Below the pieces are notes generated by a model. That model worked only from the letters and a program-made list of their open reading frames with translations. It ran no database searches and had not been told where the DNA came from. Positions 48,576 to 59,434 of a stretch of DNA of 64,000 bases are shown in pieces. The DNA is from Brachycybe producta (lineage: Eukaryota; Arthropoda; Diplopoda; Playtdesmida; Andrognathidae): NCBI GenBank assembly GCA_036925085.1, contig JAUPFP010000038.1, positions 1,354,171-1,418,170 of the forward strand, written 5' to 3'. Both the position numbers and the translations under genes were made by a program. Each line of letters opens with the position of its first letter. The first letter of the stretch is position 1.

Positions 48576-48766
48576 TGTGACGTGACTGGCCCACCTCTTG
48601 TACCTTTGGCTCCATTACCGACGATGCGTGAGGAACTTCGTCCTCGTTGACGACGTTGTTCCCTCTGCTGAATTGGTGGTGCCGGGGTCGACTCTGTTGT
48701 CGACTGCTGCGGACCAGCCTCTGCTGCTGTTGAACCTCTGGGGGTTGGGTTCACCGGGCGCGACAT
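48576..48766 (-). CDS. ORF opening inside the family A LTR, copy 2
   Basis: Starts at the ATG at 48766 and is homologous to 5867-6057: MSRPVNPTPRGSTA, then EAGPQQST, EQRRQRGRSSSRI, open to the LTR end. Differences from copy 1 are a few conservative and non-conservative substitutions and no stop. Beyond the LTR the frame continues only into host DNA (to 48506). Confidence 0.4.
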
Positions 48767-49499
48767 TTACTTGCCTCGCCTGGCACGGCCCACAAAAAGA
48801 CCGTCTTTCCTAGGGATCTTTGGATATAGGGCGTGACGATGCCGAAGAAACTCTAGTCCTTTTTGTTGAGTTGCTGGAGGCTCCAGGCGGAGGGACTCAG
48901 GCTGTGTCTGAATACCTTCTGCTGGATACTCCTCTATTCTAGGAGTACAGAAACCCAATATAGTCCAAAATACACATACACTGACACTGGCTTATGTATT
49001 TTGATATAACTCTTTACTTGCTCTTGATTACATAATTAGTATTACTTTGACATAATATTATTCTCTAAGTCAGATCTTTACTCTCTGAACTCCAGACTCT
49101 GGTTCAGGGGTACTTCTTGAATTCTCAAGACCAACTCTAAATAAGACTTACTCGTTTCAACTCTAAATTCTGACTGTCTTACTCAGTGTCTAAACTCTGA
49201 CTCTCCTCACACTCAAGTCTCAGGCTCACTTGTCCGGTCTCCTGGGAGTGGCAACTGTTACCTCAGGGCGTAATGATTGACCAACTGGGCCAATCATTGC
49301 CCTGGGCCGGGGATATTAAATCATAATCAGAAATATTCTTGGAACTTATTTCCAATTTTCTCACGGTCGGACTTGGTTCCACGAATTCTTTAGAATTCGG
49401 GCCACCCATGTCCGAACATCTGTGCACCAAGGGGTGCCTTACTGTCAAAACTGAATTTTGACTTAAGTGTTTCACCTTCTGTTTCTACAGGGTGTCACA
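48576..49499 (-). mobile_element. Solo LTR, family A, copy 2
   Basis: 924 bp, on the - strand beginning TGTGACACCCTG and ending CACGTCACA. It is flanked by TGTC on both sides (48572-48575 and 49500-49503). It aligns with 5145-6057 over its whole length in opposite orientation with scattered substitutions and small indels. No internal region is attached. Confidence 0.92.
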
Positions 49500-49734
49500 T
49501 GTCGAATTCAATTTATTCAGTTAATTAATCTGAAAATATTGAGTTAATACTTAAATATAAATTATATAAACTATTGACAAAATATTGATTTAGTAAATTT
49601 CAATTTAAAATATTAATAATAAAGTCAATTTTTATTTGGTTCATGTCCTTAACTAGATTCCGTATAATTCACCTAAACACATTTAATTTGAATTAATTTA
49701 ACTCATGTGTCTGTACAAAGTATTAGGCAGATGA

Positions 49735-50085
49735 TATTTTTAAATGTATTTACCATAAATGTGAGCTACCATTCTAGTTTCTAAAATACTTCCTAGTTTC
49801 TCTTAAATTTGCTCCTTACAAACAGAATAATCAAGAGTTCGAAAAACAGCTGTTCACAAACTATCTTAATTTAAGTTATTCTGTCTTTCAGAAACAAAAC
49901 GAAGAGAAACTTGACTGTGTTTTAGAAACTAGAAAAGGTAGCTCAGCCACTTCAGGGTATTTTCAAGTTGCTATCTTTTAAAATGAGCTTTAATTTAGTT
50001 AATTTAAAAATGACCCAACAAGCAGATGATATATTTTTTTTTTTAATTTTTGTCTATAAAAAAATTTGAAAGACATTAACGAGAA
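49735..50085. mobile_element. Two fold-back MITE halves in reversed order (copy 10)
   Basis: A right arm (GAGCTACCATTCTAGTTTC...CAGAATAATCAAGAGTTCG, about 49765-49860) is followed directly by a left arm (TTATTCTGTCTTTCAG...GAAACTAGAAAAGGTAGCTC, about 49872-50060). The outer ends therefore meet in the middle instead of lying outside. Confidence 0.75.
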
Positions 50086-50997
50086 ATTTCAAAATATTAA
50101 GTAACCAAAAATACATTCACGATTGTAAAAATACAGCGAATTGGTTATCAAATTAGAAATATTACACGTCAAAGGTACTTCAACAACGTGAAGTAAAATC
50201 AATTTTTTTATCTTTGGATAAAGACGACCTATTCCATTACTAGCGAAAATTTCCGCACTTTTAAAATTACATGAAGAATTTTCAATGATGAAAAAAAAAA
50301 GCTCGAGAAGAAACTTGAAAGAAAATTTAATACCACATAAGCCAAAGTTTCTCTATTTCTCTCCCAATTCCATTCTCTCTTTTGAAAACTGCAGGGTCTC
50401 ATCATTACACTCAATCAATACACTCAAATGTAGCTTGGATGTTGTATGTTTGTATATATGTGACTTACTCTATACAGTGTATATACACACTCACTACACA
50501 GTATATTTGGAGATGTTCAATTCGCTATTCGAATTCGAATGAAGAAATTCGTCACTCATCGTTTCATTTATTTGAGAAATTCTTCTTCCCCTCCCCACTC
50601 CCCCCCTCCTCCTCTTAGAACCATCATTGGTAGTATATGAGCCCAAATTAAAAAAAATGTGGGCTGAAAAAAAAAAATGTAGTGCGTTCTGGTGACAGCA
50701 GACACATGAGAGGTTCGAGATCTGAGTCACGAAAAGATTAATAAAATACTTGCACGACCAAATACAAAAACCCACCACAAGCCTATTATAAGTAGGTTTC
50801 TATAGAGAGAAGAAAAGAAAAAAAATAATTACTTGGCCAAATTGAAATGGGTTTTTTTTTGTCAGCAGAGGAAAAACAAAACAATGGGTCCTCTACTCAT
50901 ATTAGGAAGGGCTTTAGAAGCCAACAGAAATAAGTGACGAAAGTAATGTTCGGAGTTAATTAAGTTCAAAGTAAACAGGTCTCTCTCCACACACACA
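50086..50997. other. Geneless stretch
   Basis: AT-rich, with a CT/C-rich patch at 50580-50615. The overlapping frames at 50285-50778 are mutually exclusive shadows of low-complexity DNA. Confidence 0.5.
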
Positions 50998-51671
50998 CAG
51001 GGCCACATTATCCATTAGGCTAAGTATTCTGAAGCCTAGGACCCGGAGCTCTTGGGGGCCCGTGCAAAATTTAAAACGTTATATCAAGAAAAAGAATGTT
51101 TATACTTTGCAATTTCAATCACCTAAAAAAGACATACATAATGCACACTTGCAGAATCCATAACTTTATTGCGCCTGCACCGATCATTGTTTTAATTCCT
51201 GACGGTTTGTGGCTTATGGATTTTTAAAAAAGTAAAAAAAATAAATAAATACAATAGTTAAGCGTATTATTTACCAACATTTTAATGGATGTTTTTTTTT
51301 CTTATTTGGGCCTACTCATAAGAGTTAGAAATTCGCGATTTTCAAATACTTTTTAAAAATCGAACCGCACTTGCCAATTTTTTGTCATTCTATCACCCGA
51401 TGAGCATATATTTAAAGTGCACATTGTAGTTTGAACCATCAAAATTGGACAACTTTAAATACGAAAAAAAATAATAATACTGTGTATTTTAAAAATTAAC
51501 GTTTTTCTTTATCATCAGGTCTATGAGTTCAATAGGAAAACGATGCTAGCGCTCTTTGTGGAGATTTTTCAAAGTAATTTTATAATGTAGCCTCTTAAGA
51601 TAGAGAAGGGGACCCCAAGCAACAAAAAGGATAGAGGGCCCACCTCACCTTCTTGGCTTAATCCGGCCATG
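50998..51671. mobile_element. hAT-like MITE
   Basis: Left end CAGGGCCACATTATCCATTA, then GGCTAAG. The inverted right end is CATGGCCGGATTAAGCCAAG. CAGGGCC...GGATTAAG ends occur in hAT-superfamily elements. No clean 8-bp duplication is visible and no transposase is present. Confidence 0.5.
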
Positions 51672-53215
51672 GATCTCTATAGACATATATGTCATAGTTC
51701 TACATTTTGATGCAGCAGCAATTAGAAAGTTACACAGCACTACCTGTCGAGCTAGAAGTATCGATGTACAGGTATGTCCTCCTACAGAAGCTCCACTCCA
51801 TGCAGTATATGCGGTCTCACATAACCGGTACAAGAAGAGTGCAGAATGGAACATAGGAGCCTGGTTAGGAGGACATACTGTATATCGACACACTTGGTAG
51901 TCCCATTATTAATCTCCTCATAACATATACATTAATGGGATCAGACTAGCACTTAATGCGGCAGTGACTCAATACCATATGTTGTCTAAACATACACCAA
52001 TCTAGTATTCAATACTGGAATAGCTAGTCTACCTCCTGAATTGGATTCAATACTGGATTAAGTTAAGTGCACATACCCCATCATGCTTTGCAAATAATTT
52101 CAGTTCAGGTGGTACTTCAGCTAAAAAACAACAACTAAAATTCAAATTTAAAATGGCAATGAACAGGGGATAAGAATGTGTGTGGTTTTTTTTTCCATCA
52201 ATACTGCTATTAACTATTTGCAGTCTGAACACAATAAATTGTCAAAAAATATGACCAACACCCAACTTTGCATACATAATAATGCAAAAACAACATGTGT
52301 GAAATTCTGAGTTATGGCGTAGATACAAAAAAAACCCTACGATGAATACGAGTATATATCTTTTTTTTTAAAGATGAAAACGTGTCATATCATATCATAA
52401 ATTATAATGTTATTACGATGCAGTTTCATGGTTTTTATGAATACATTAAATATTATACATAGTTTCTGTAAAATGAAAGAGTTCCTCCTTCATTATCTTT
52501 TTTTATTTAAAAAGAAGACCATTCATTCATTCAATCATTATTTCATAATGAGAATAGACTACATGAAAAGAGGTGAGATATGGTTATGGTGAAGAAGAAA
52601 ACAGATTCAAAATATTAGTTAGCGTCGTTTGACTCTTTTAATAATGACAGTAGGTCTATTATATACTGTAGATATAAAAAGAGGGTTAATAAAATTGAAA
52701 CTTTTTATCAACTCTCTCTGCAGATCTTAGCTTCAAAAATCACCACAACCTAAACATCGGGTTGGGCATGCGGCTTTTAATTAAGCTTTTAACTATGTTG
52801 CCTGAAGGCCCTTGGCAGACTAGATGACCTATTTTGGTCCATTTTGGAACAATTACTGTAATCATGCAAAAATGCTGTATCCATGTGAAATCAACACAAA
52901 ATTTTGGACTTTTGGAACTGACTTCACTCAGAATTTTATGAAATTTAGTGAACGTGTTTGTTCATTTAATATACATTTTCATGTATAATTAATTACAGCT
53001 TCCAAACCCTCCAGGGTCAAAAGTAATACACGTTTTTATGTTGGAATTGAACCAAATGTTTGACCTGGGTTCACATATTGAAATGCTTAAAACTTATATT
53101 GTATGATAGTTACAGATTTCTGAGGCCACTTGAGTTTTCCTGGGACCTATTTATATCTTTTTAGAGCATTTGTACTTTTTTCGACTTTTAGTCGTTTTTT
53201 TGAAAGAAAGCAAAG
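51672..53215. other. Geneless stretch
   Basis: No gene. An inverted pair (GTACAGGTATGTCCTCCTA near 51767 and TTAGGAGGACATACTGTAT near 51865) brackets a frame at 51645-51893 with an unusually cysteine-rich translation, but nothing recognisable. It is probably a remnant of a mobile element. Confidence 0.4.
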
Positions 53216-53277
53216 ACTGGATTTTTTCTCCCCATTAAGTCCTCAAGAAGAGGACTTAATGGGGGAAAAAATCCAGT
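53216..53277. repeat. Near-perfect 28-29 bp hairpin
   Basis: The left arm 53216-53244 begins ACTGGATTTTTTCTCCCCAT and continues to AAGTCCTC. A five-base loop (AAGAA) follows. The right arm 53250-53277 is the reverse complement except for one inserted base. No function is evident. Confidence 0.9.
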
Positions 53278-53358
53278 AACCTAACTTGAAATTTGTATAT
53301 ATCATGTCTCATATAGATAATTTATGTTCTTAAAATGTAAGATTTTATAAAAGAAAAA

Positions 53359-53900
53359 CTAGTGGGGTAACCCGTCCTAAATGACGGGAGCAAAATTCAC
53401 AGGCAATTGTGCCCAGCGTTAGAATTTCTTTTCCTTCGCCCTTTTATGCCGTCAGAACAAGTAAGAAACCCAATTAGAAATTGATGACGTTCATAAAAGG
53501 GCGGAGCAAAATAAATTCTAATGCTGGGCACAATTACCTGTGATAAATTCTAGTTTAATTTTGCTACTATTATCCCCTCCCCTTTTTATATTTGAAAGAG
53601 AAAATGAGTTTTTCATTTTCTCTGGTGTGTGCATGCGGCGTCGTTTGTTCCTTTTTTACTTCTTTCATTTCAATTTCAGTCACCCCTCCCACTTTTTCCC
53701 CTCCACGTTTCTCTCTCTCTCTCTCCCGCTCTACACTTTCCAACCTTTTTCCCTCTCCAATTTAATATCATGGGGTTCTTAGATGGAAAGAGTGCAACTT
53801 ATAGTTGACCTCGAGAAAAAAAGCGGTTCATTTATTCTTTTAAATTTATATAAATTCCGACGTGCTTCAAGGTTTTTATCCTTAATTGTTTGTACCGCGG
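53359..53900 (-). mobile_element. Non-autonomous Helitron, copy C
   Basis: Reversed 3' end CTAGTGGGGTAACCCGTC and hairpin (CCTAAATGACGGG, one mismatch), then the same body as copy B. At the 5' end the usual CA/CAGA repeat is replaced by GGAAGTAAGGAAAG-like sequence and the CCTGGGA terminus is not clear. Confidence 0.72.
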
Positions 53901-54924
53901 AAGTAGGAGGTAAGGAAGTAAGGAAAGAATATATAATATATACATTTTGAAACACTTTGGTCTAGCACCTTTTGACCTCGCAATTAGACCGGCTTAAAAG
54001 CCTTACTTAAGGCAACAAGTACAAAATCAAGTTTGTAACTATCATAGAACCAGAGTTATAAACATTTGAATATGTGAACCGGGTTTAAACTTTTGGTCCT
54101 CTCACAATATACGAGTGTAAAAACGGGCAAATCTTTTGAACCCACGTCGGTAAGAAAGTCGAAATTTATACATAGAAACGTACAGTAAAGGCACCAAATT
54201 TCATGAAATTCTAAAGAGGGGGGAGTGGGGTATAATTACATAAACTCCATGTATAGTATTGTGATTGGTTTGTGACGTCTGTTTCAAATTCTGACATTAC
54301 ATCACACACAAAAACCAAGCAGATGATGTAGATTATGCTACCTGTGTGACCAAATGGAAGCAGTACGTGAGCTAACTGTGACTCAAACTCAAGAGGTTCG
54401 ATCACAGACACTTAACATTGTTTGTAGATTTCTAATTTGTAATTTGGTAAATGCAATGCAGCATATAATTACAATAGTGGGCATCAAACCGAAAAAAAGT
54501 GACTCCTGTGAGATTTCGTTAATTATTGATTGATCAGCTGTAAATGAAGTTAGTGAACTGACAATAGTTTTTTCACAGTTGCTTGAGAAACACCAATCAG
54601 TTCAAATGCAAGTTAGCGAAGCTGAAGTAATATTCATAACACCTTTTACATTACCAGTAAATTACAGAATGAAAAAAACAGAGATTAGGGCTTCAAAAAA
54701 TTATTCAAAGAACTGCACAATTTTTCAGTTCTTCATCATTAACGACACGCTTTTATAGCTTTTATAAATCAAAGTTGAAATGTCACCTACAAAGTTTGAA
54801 GTTACTTTTCTTTTATAGAAATTTAATTAGACCAACCATACCATAATCCCAAGGAATTTTTTGTTGAAATATTGTCGAGACATTACCAACGATTGCCAAA
54901 ATAATTTTTAAAATTATAAAATAA

Positions 54925-55401
54925 CTAGTGGGGTAACCCGTCATAAATGACGGGAGCATCTAGTTTCTTTTTGTGTGACTGTCCGGTTGTCATGAAGCAA
55001 TTCGCCTTGACCACTTGTGTTTTTTATAAGCACCTTAATATTGCTACAGGTATGTGAAGACAGGGAGATACAGTCGTGTGAACCGCCCCTTTATGACTGT
55101 CAGACCAAATATCAACCTATTGGAAATTGAAAAGAACGGGGCATGTGACGTCAGACCAAATAACAACCAATTCAAAATTGAAAAGAACGGGGCATGTGAC
55201 ATCAGACGACATAACAAAATAATTAAAAGTTGCTGGCCCTCATAAAAAGGCGGGGAAAACGACTGTATTTTACTGTCTTTACTTGCCTGTCCTTACTATT
55301 GTTTGGATTCTTGGATCGGGAGAGTGCAACATAAAGTTGACCATGAGAAAAAAGCAGTTCATTTAAATTTCAATCTGATTAAGTTTTTGTCCTAAAACAA
55401 T
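54925..55401 (-). mobile_element. Non-autonomous Helitron, copy D (divergent body)
   Basis: Has the same terminal CTAG and perfect hairpin (CCCGTCATAAATGACGGG), but a different middle. This includes a 44-bp direct repeat with GAAAAGAACGGGGCATGTGA (about 55125 and 55180), before returning to the family body (GATTCTTGGATCGGGAGAGT). The minisatellite begins exactly where its 5' part should follow. Confidence 0.68.
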
Positions 55402-56670
55402 TTGCCCTAAAGGGAGATATTGCCCTAAAGGGAGATATTGCCCTAAAGGGAGATATTGCCCTAAAGGGAGATATTGCCCTAAAGGGAGATATTGCCCTAA
55501 AGGGAGATATTGCCCTAAAGGGAGATATTGCCCTAAAGGGAGATATTGCCCTAAAGGGAGATATTGCCCTAAAGGGAGATATTGCCCTAAAGGGAGATAT
55601 TGCCCTAAAGGGAGATATTGCCCTAAAGGGAGATATTGCCCTAAAGGGAGATATTGCCCTAAAGGGAGATATTGCCCTAAAGGGAGATATTGCCCTAAAG
55701 GGAGATATTGCCCTAAAGGGAGATATTGCCCTAAAGGGACATATTGCCCTAAAGGGACATATTGCCCTAAAGGAACATATTGCCCTAAAGGGACATATTG
55801 CCCTAAAGGGACATATTGCCCTAAAGGGACATATTGCCCTAAAGGGACATATTGCCCTAAAGGGACATATTGCCCTAAAGGGACATATTGCCCTAAAGGG
55901 ACATATTGCCCTAAAGGGACATATTGCCCTAAAGGGACATATTGCCCTAAAGGGACATATTGCCCTAAAGGGACATATTGCCCTAAAGGGACATATTGCC
56001 CTAAAGGGACATATTGCCCTAAAGGGACATTTGCCCTAAAGGGACATTTGCCCTAAAGAGACATTTGCCCTAAAGAGACATTTGCCCTAAAGAGACATTT
56101 GCCCTAAAAAGACATTTGCCCTAAAAAGACATTTGCCCTAAAAAGACATTTGCCCTAAAAAGACATTTGCCCTAAAAAGACATTTGCCCTAAAAAGACAT
56201 TTGCCCTAAAAAGACATTTGCCCTAAAAAGACATTTGCCCTAAAAAGACATTTGCCCTAAAAAGACATTTGCCCTAAAAAGACATTTGCCCTAAAAAGAC
56301 ATTTGCCCTAAAAAGACATTTGCCCTAAAAAGACATTTGCCCTAAAAAGACATTTGCCCTAAAAAGACATTTGCCCTAAAAAGACATTTGCCCTAAAAAG
56401 ACATTTGCCCTAAAAAGACATTTGCCCTAAAAAGACATTTGCCCTAAAAAGACATTTGCCCTAAAAAGACATTTGCCCTAAAAAGACATTTGCCCTAAAA
56501 AGACATTTGCCCTAAAAAGACATTTGCCCTAAAAAGACATTTGCCCTAAAAAGACATTTGCCCTAAAAAGACATTTGCCCTAAAAAGACATTTGCCCTAA
56601 AAAGACATTTGCCCTAAAAAGACATTTGCCCTAAAAAGACATTTGCCCTAAAGGGACATTTGCCCTAAGG
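55402..56670 (+). repeat. 17/18-bp minisatellite (TTGCCCTAAAGGGAGATA)
   Basis: About 72 head-to-tail units in three homogeneous zones. TTGCCCTAAAGGGAGATA (18 bp) runs from 55402 to about 55738. TTGCCCTAAAGGGACATA (18 bp) runs to about 56025. A 17-bp form, soon TTGCCCTAAAAAGACAT, runs to about 56650. A few mixed units follow. Each unit carries CCCTAA. It has no coding value despite a frame on the - strand. Confidence 0.97.
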
Positions 56671-56699
56671 AGATGTTCCCCTAATGAGTAGTCTAAATA

Positions 56700-56955
56700 T
56701 ACAGTAATTGGTTTTAGGGCATATGTTCTTTGAGGGCAAATAGTTTTAGGGCAAATGTTTTTAAGGGCAAGTGGTTTTAGGGCAAGTTGTTTTAGAGCAA
56801 ATGTTCTATTAGGGTAAATAGTTTTAGGGTAAATGGTTTTAGGGCAAGTGTTCCTTGAGGGCAAATAGTTTTAGGGCAAATGGTTTTAGGGCAAATGTTC
56901 TATTAGGGTAAATGGTTTTAAGGAAAATGTTCCATTAGGGTTAATTGTTTTTATG
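56700..56955 (-). repeat. Degenerate minisatellite units in reverse orientation
   Basis: About fourteen spaced copies of GTTTTAGGGCAAATG, with variants such as TATTAGGGTAAATAG and CCTTGAGGGCAAATAG. These are the reverse complement of the CATTTGCCCTAAAA unit. The array and this tail could pair to form a large hairpin. Confidence 0.9.
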
Positions 56956-56956
56956 G

Positions 56957-57372
56957 CACAATTGCCTGTGATAAACTGTAGTTTAATTTTGCTACTATTA
57001 TCCCCTCCCCTTTTTTATTTGAAATAGAAAATGTGTTTTTCATTTTCTCTGGTGTGCGCATGCGCGTCGTTTTTTTTTTTTTTTACTAATTTCATTTCAA
57101 TTTCAGTCACCCCCTCCCACTTTTCCTCCCTCCACGTTTCTCTCTCACCCCCCCCCCCCCTTCTACACTTTCCATCCAACCTTTTCCCCTCTCCAATTTA
57201 ATATCATGGGGTTCTTGGATGGGAAGCGTGCAACATATAGTTGACCTTGAGAAAAAAAAAAAGCTGTTCATTTCTTCATTTATTTAAATTTATATAAATT
57301 CCGATGTGCTTCAATGGTTGTACAGCGTTATTTCAGACAGAAAGACAGACAGACAGATACACAGACCTGGGA
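56957..57372 (-). mobile_element. Non-autonomous Helitron, copy E (5' part)
   Basis: Family body from GGCACAATTGCCTGTGATAA to a CAGA repeat and terminal CAGACCTGGGA next to TATT, that is, TCCCAGG on the - strand. It lacks the hairpin/CTAG end. With copy D it may form one element split by the minisatellite, or be a separate truncated insertion. Confidence 0.72.
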
Positions 57373-57500
57373 TATTATATATATAATTTTTATAATTATT
57401 AAAATCATAAAAAAAAATTAAAAATGAAGTAACTTTTCATGAGTCACCAACAACGTTAATTTTAAATTTAAAATTAAACAAAAACATGTTTTTTGTGATA

Positions 57501-57677
57501 CTCGCTTTTATAAAAAAAAGGTTTAAAAAGTAAAACAAAATATAATCCCCTCTTGTCTTATTGGTGTAGTGGTTAGTGTCTCAGCCCATGTCAATGTTGG
57601 TCATGGGTTCAATCCCGTGCAGTGTGTATTTCTTTCAAATATTCCACAAACAAATTATGAAGTTAAATAAAAGCGAG
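57501..57677 (+). mobile_element. TIR element with tRNA-like core, copy 2
   Basis: TA, then CTCGCTTTTATAAAA at the left and AATAAAAGCGAG then TA at the right. Core: TTGGTGTAGTGGTTAGTG (A box) and GGTTCAATCCC (B box), about 50 bases apart as in a tRNA gene. Confidence 0.8.
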
Positions 57678-57699
57678 TAATAATTATATATATATATTA

Positions 57700-58197
57700 A
57701 GACAGGTCTGTCCTTTTCATGTGAGTAACGTTTTAACCCTTGAACCATGTCGGAATTTATAAATTTAAATAAATGAAGAAATGAACAGCTTTTTTTCTTC
57801 TCAAGGTCAACTATATGTTGCACCCTTCCCATCCAAGAACCCCATGACATTAAATTGGAGAGGAGAAAAGGCTGGAAAGTGTAGAAAAAGGAGAGAGAAA
57901 AGTGGGCGGGGGTGATGGAAATTGAAATGAATGGAGTAAAAAAAGGAAAAAATGACGCGCATGCGCACACCAGAGAAAATGAAACGCTCATTATCTCTTT
58001 CAAATATAAAAAAGGGGAGGGATAATAGTAGCAAAATTAAACTAGAATTTTTTTTTGCTCCGCCCTTTTATGAATTGGGTTGTTGGGTTTGTTACTTGGT
58101 CTGACGGCATAAAAGGGCGGAGGAAAAGAAATTCTAATGCTGGGCACAATTGCCTGTGAATTTTGCTCCCGTCATTTATGATGAGTTACCCCACTAG
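57700..58197 (+). mobile_element. Non-autonomous Helitron, copy F
   Basis: Begins near ACAGGTCTGTCC after a TA repeat and ends in hairpin CCCGTCATTTATGATGAG (one arm mutated), then TTACCCCACTAG and host T. It has the full family body in + orientation. Confidence 0.75.
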
Positions 58198-58591
58198 TAT
58201 AATAATAAAAACGAAAGTCTCCCCCTTAATTTAGTGGCAAAGATTGTCACCTCACATTTCCATAATTCCTTCATCGAATAAATGTATGCCCCAGTTATAT
58301 TAAACACAATACAACGTGCCAATCACCTCAAGAACCATGTGGCAGGTTGAGTAAGGTAAACATTAGGATCCAATAGTAAATTTGATAGGAATAGGAAATG
58401 CATGTATTCCAATAGTGAATTGAAAGCAATGTGAGGCGAGGACATTTGCATCTGAGTAGACAAGACAGGTGGACTTCCCGTTACTTTTTTTTGCCAATGT
58501 CTGTTAAGATAAAGTTGATTTACATGAAGTCAATTGATTTTTAATTTTTATACTTGTATTTGTATATACACTGTATTAACGACTATTTTTA

Positions 58592-58797
58592 CTCGCTTTT
58601 ATTTAACTTCATAATTTGTTTTTTGTCTGAACTTTCCTTATATGAAAATAATCCACACCCTGCACGGGGATGGAACTCACGACCAACAATAACCATGGGC
58701 ACCAGGTTAGCATCCCACGCTAACCACTACACCAGCAAGACAGGAGGCTATTATGATTTTTGTTTTTACTTTTTAGACTTTTATTTTTATAAAAGCG
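58592..58797 (-). mobile_element. TIR element with tRNA-like core, copy 3
   Basis: Inverted ends CTCGCTTTTATTTAA and TTTTTATAAAAGCG. The core on the - strand has TGGTGTAGTGGTTAGCGT (A box) and a B box-like GAGTTCCATCCCC. Confidence 0.72.
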
Positions 58798-59024
58798 CAA
58801 GGTTTATAAGCATGTTTTTTGTTTAATTTTTTTCTTGTTATGGTTAATCCCGAGTTTCTTGTAATTTTCAGACTTTTAATTTATTTCGATATTATGGCAT
58901 TTTGATCTAGACATTTTAATTTATAGCTGTTTCGTGTTGATTTCTTTCATTTTTCTGTATTGTTTTTGAAATTACTGACTTTCTTGTTGTTTCCGGACGA
59001 TTTCGTGGACATTTCTGGTATTTT

Positions 59025-59132
59025 TTAATCCACACACTGCACGGGGATCAAACTCATGACTAACATTACCAATGGGGGATTTGATTTAGTTTTGTTTTTA
59101 CTTTTTAGACCTTTTTTTTATAAAAGCGACTA
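59025..59132 (-). mobile_element. TIR element with tRNA-like core, copy 4 (partial)
   Basis: Keeps the B box side (GGGATCAAACTCATG in + sense) and one end (TTTTTATAAAAGCGA). The A box half is deleted. Confidence 0.6.
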
Positions 59133-59434
59133 TCACAAAAACATGTTTTTGTTTAATTTTATTGTTTATTTTAAATATAATTTTGGCAATTGTTGGGCAA
59201 GTCTTGACAATATATTTTCACAAAACAATTCTCGGGGTAATGACCTCTTAGGTTAATTTCACTAAATAGTTTCTAGAAAACCATAATTTATAATCATTTT
59301 AATTAAAGAATACCTAAATTCACTTTAAAAAAAATACTTTTATTTTTTAAAGAATATTTATTGTTATAGTCACTTTCGAATTTTTAAATTTTTTAAAAAT
59401 TTAACAATTGAAAAAAAAATATTTATTATTGTAA

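Noticed and set aside
51645-51893. 82-aa cysteine-rich frame
   Set aside because: No recognisable motif. It overlaps the end of a hAT-like MITE and an inverted repeat, so it is treated as repeat DNA.
55402-56670. CRISPR-like array
   Set aside because: Units are contiguous with no unique spacers, units are 17-18 bp, and the genome is eukaryotic.
55402-56670. Interstitial telomere because each unit contains CCCTAA
   Set aside because: The full unit is 17-18 bp and never resolves to tandem TTAGGG. The motif is part of a longer minisatellite unit.
56631-56864. 77-aa repetitive protein on the - strand
   Set aside because: It is a translation of the degenerate minisatellite tail and its neighbourhood, with no independent support.
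57541-57640. Functional tRNA genes at the tRNA-like cores (57541, 61105, 30110) and in the SINE trimer
   Set aside because: A and B boxes are present, but acceptor and anticodon stems do not form complete cloverleaves and the sequences are repeated inside TIR or SINE units.
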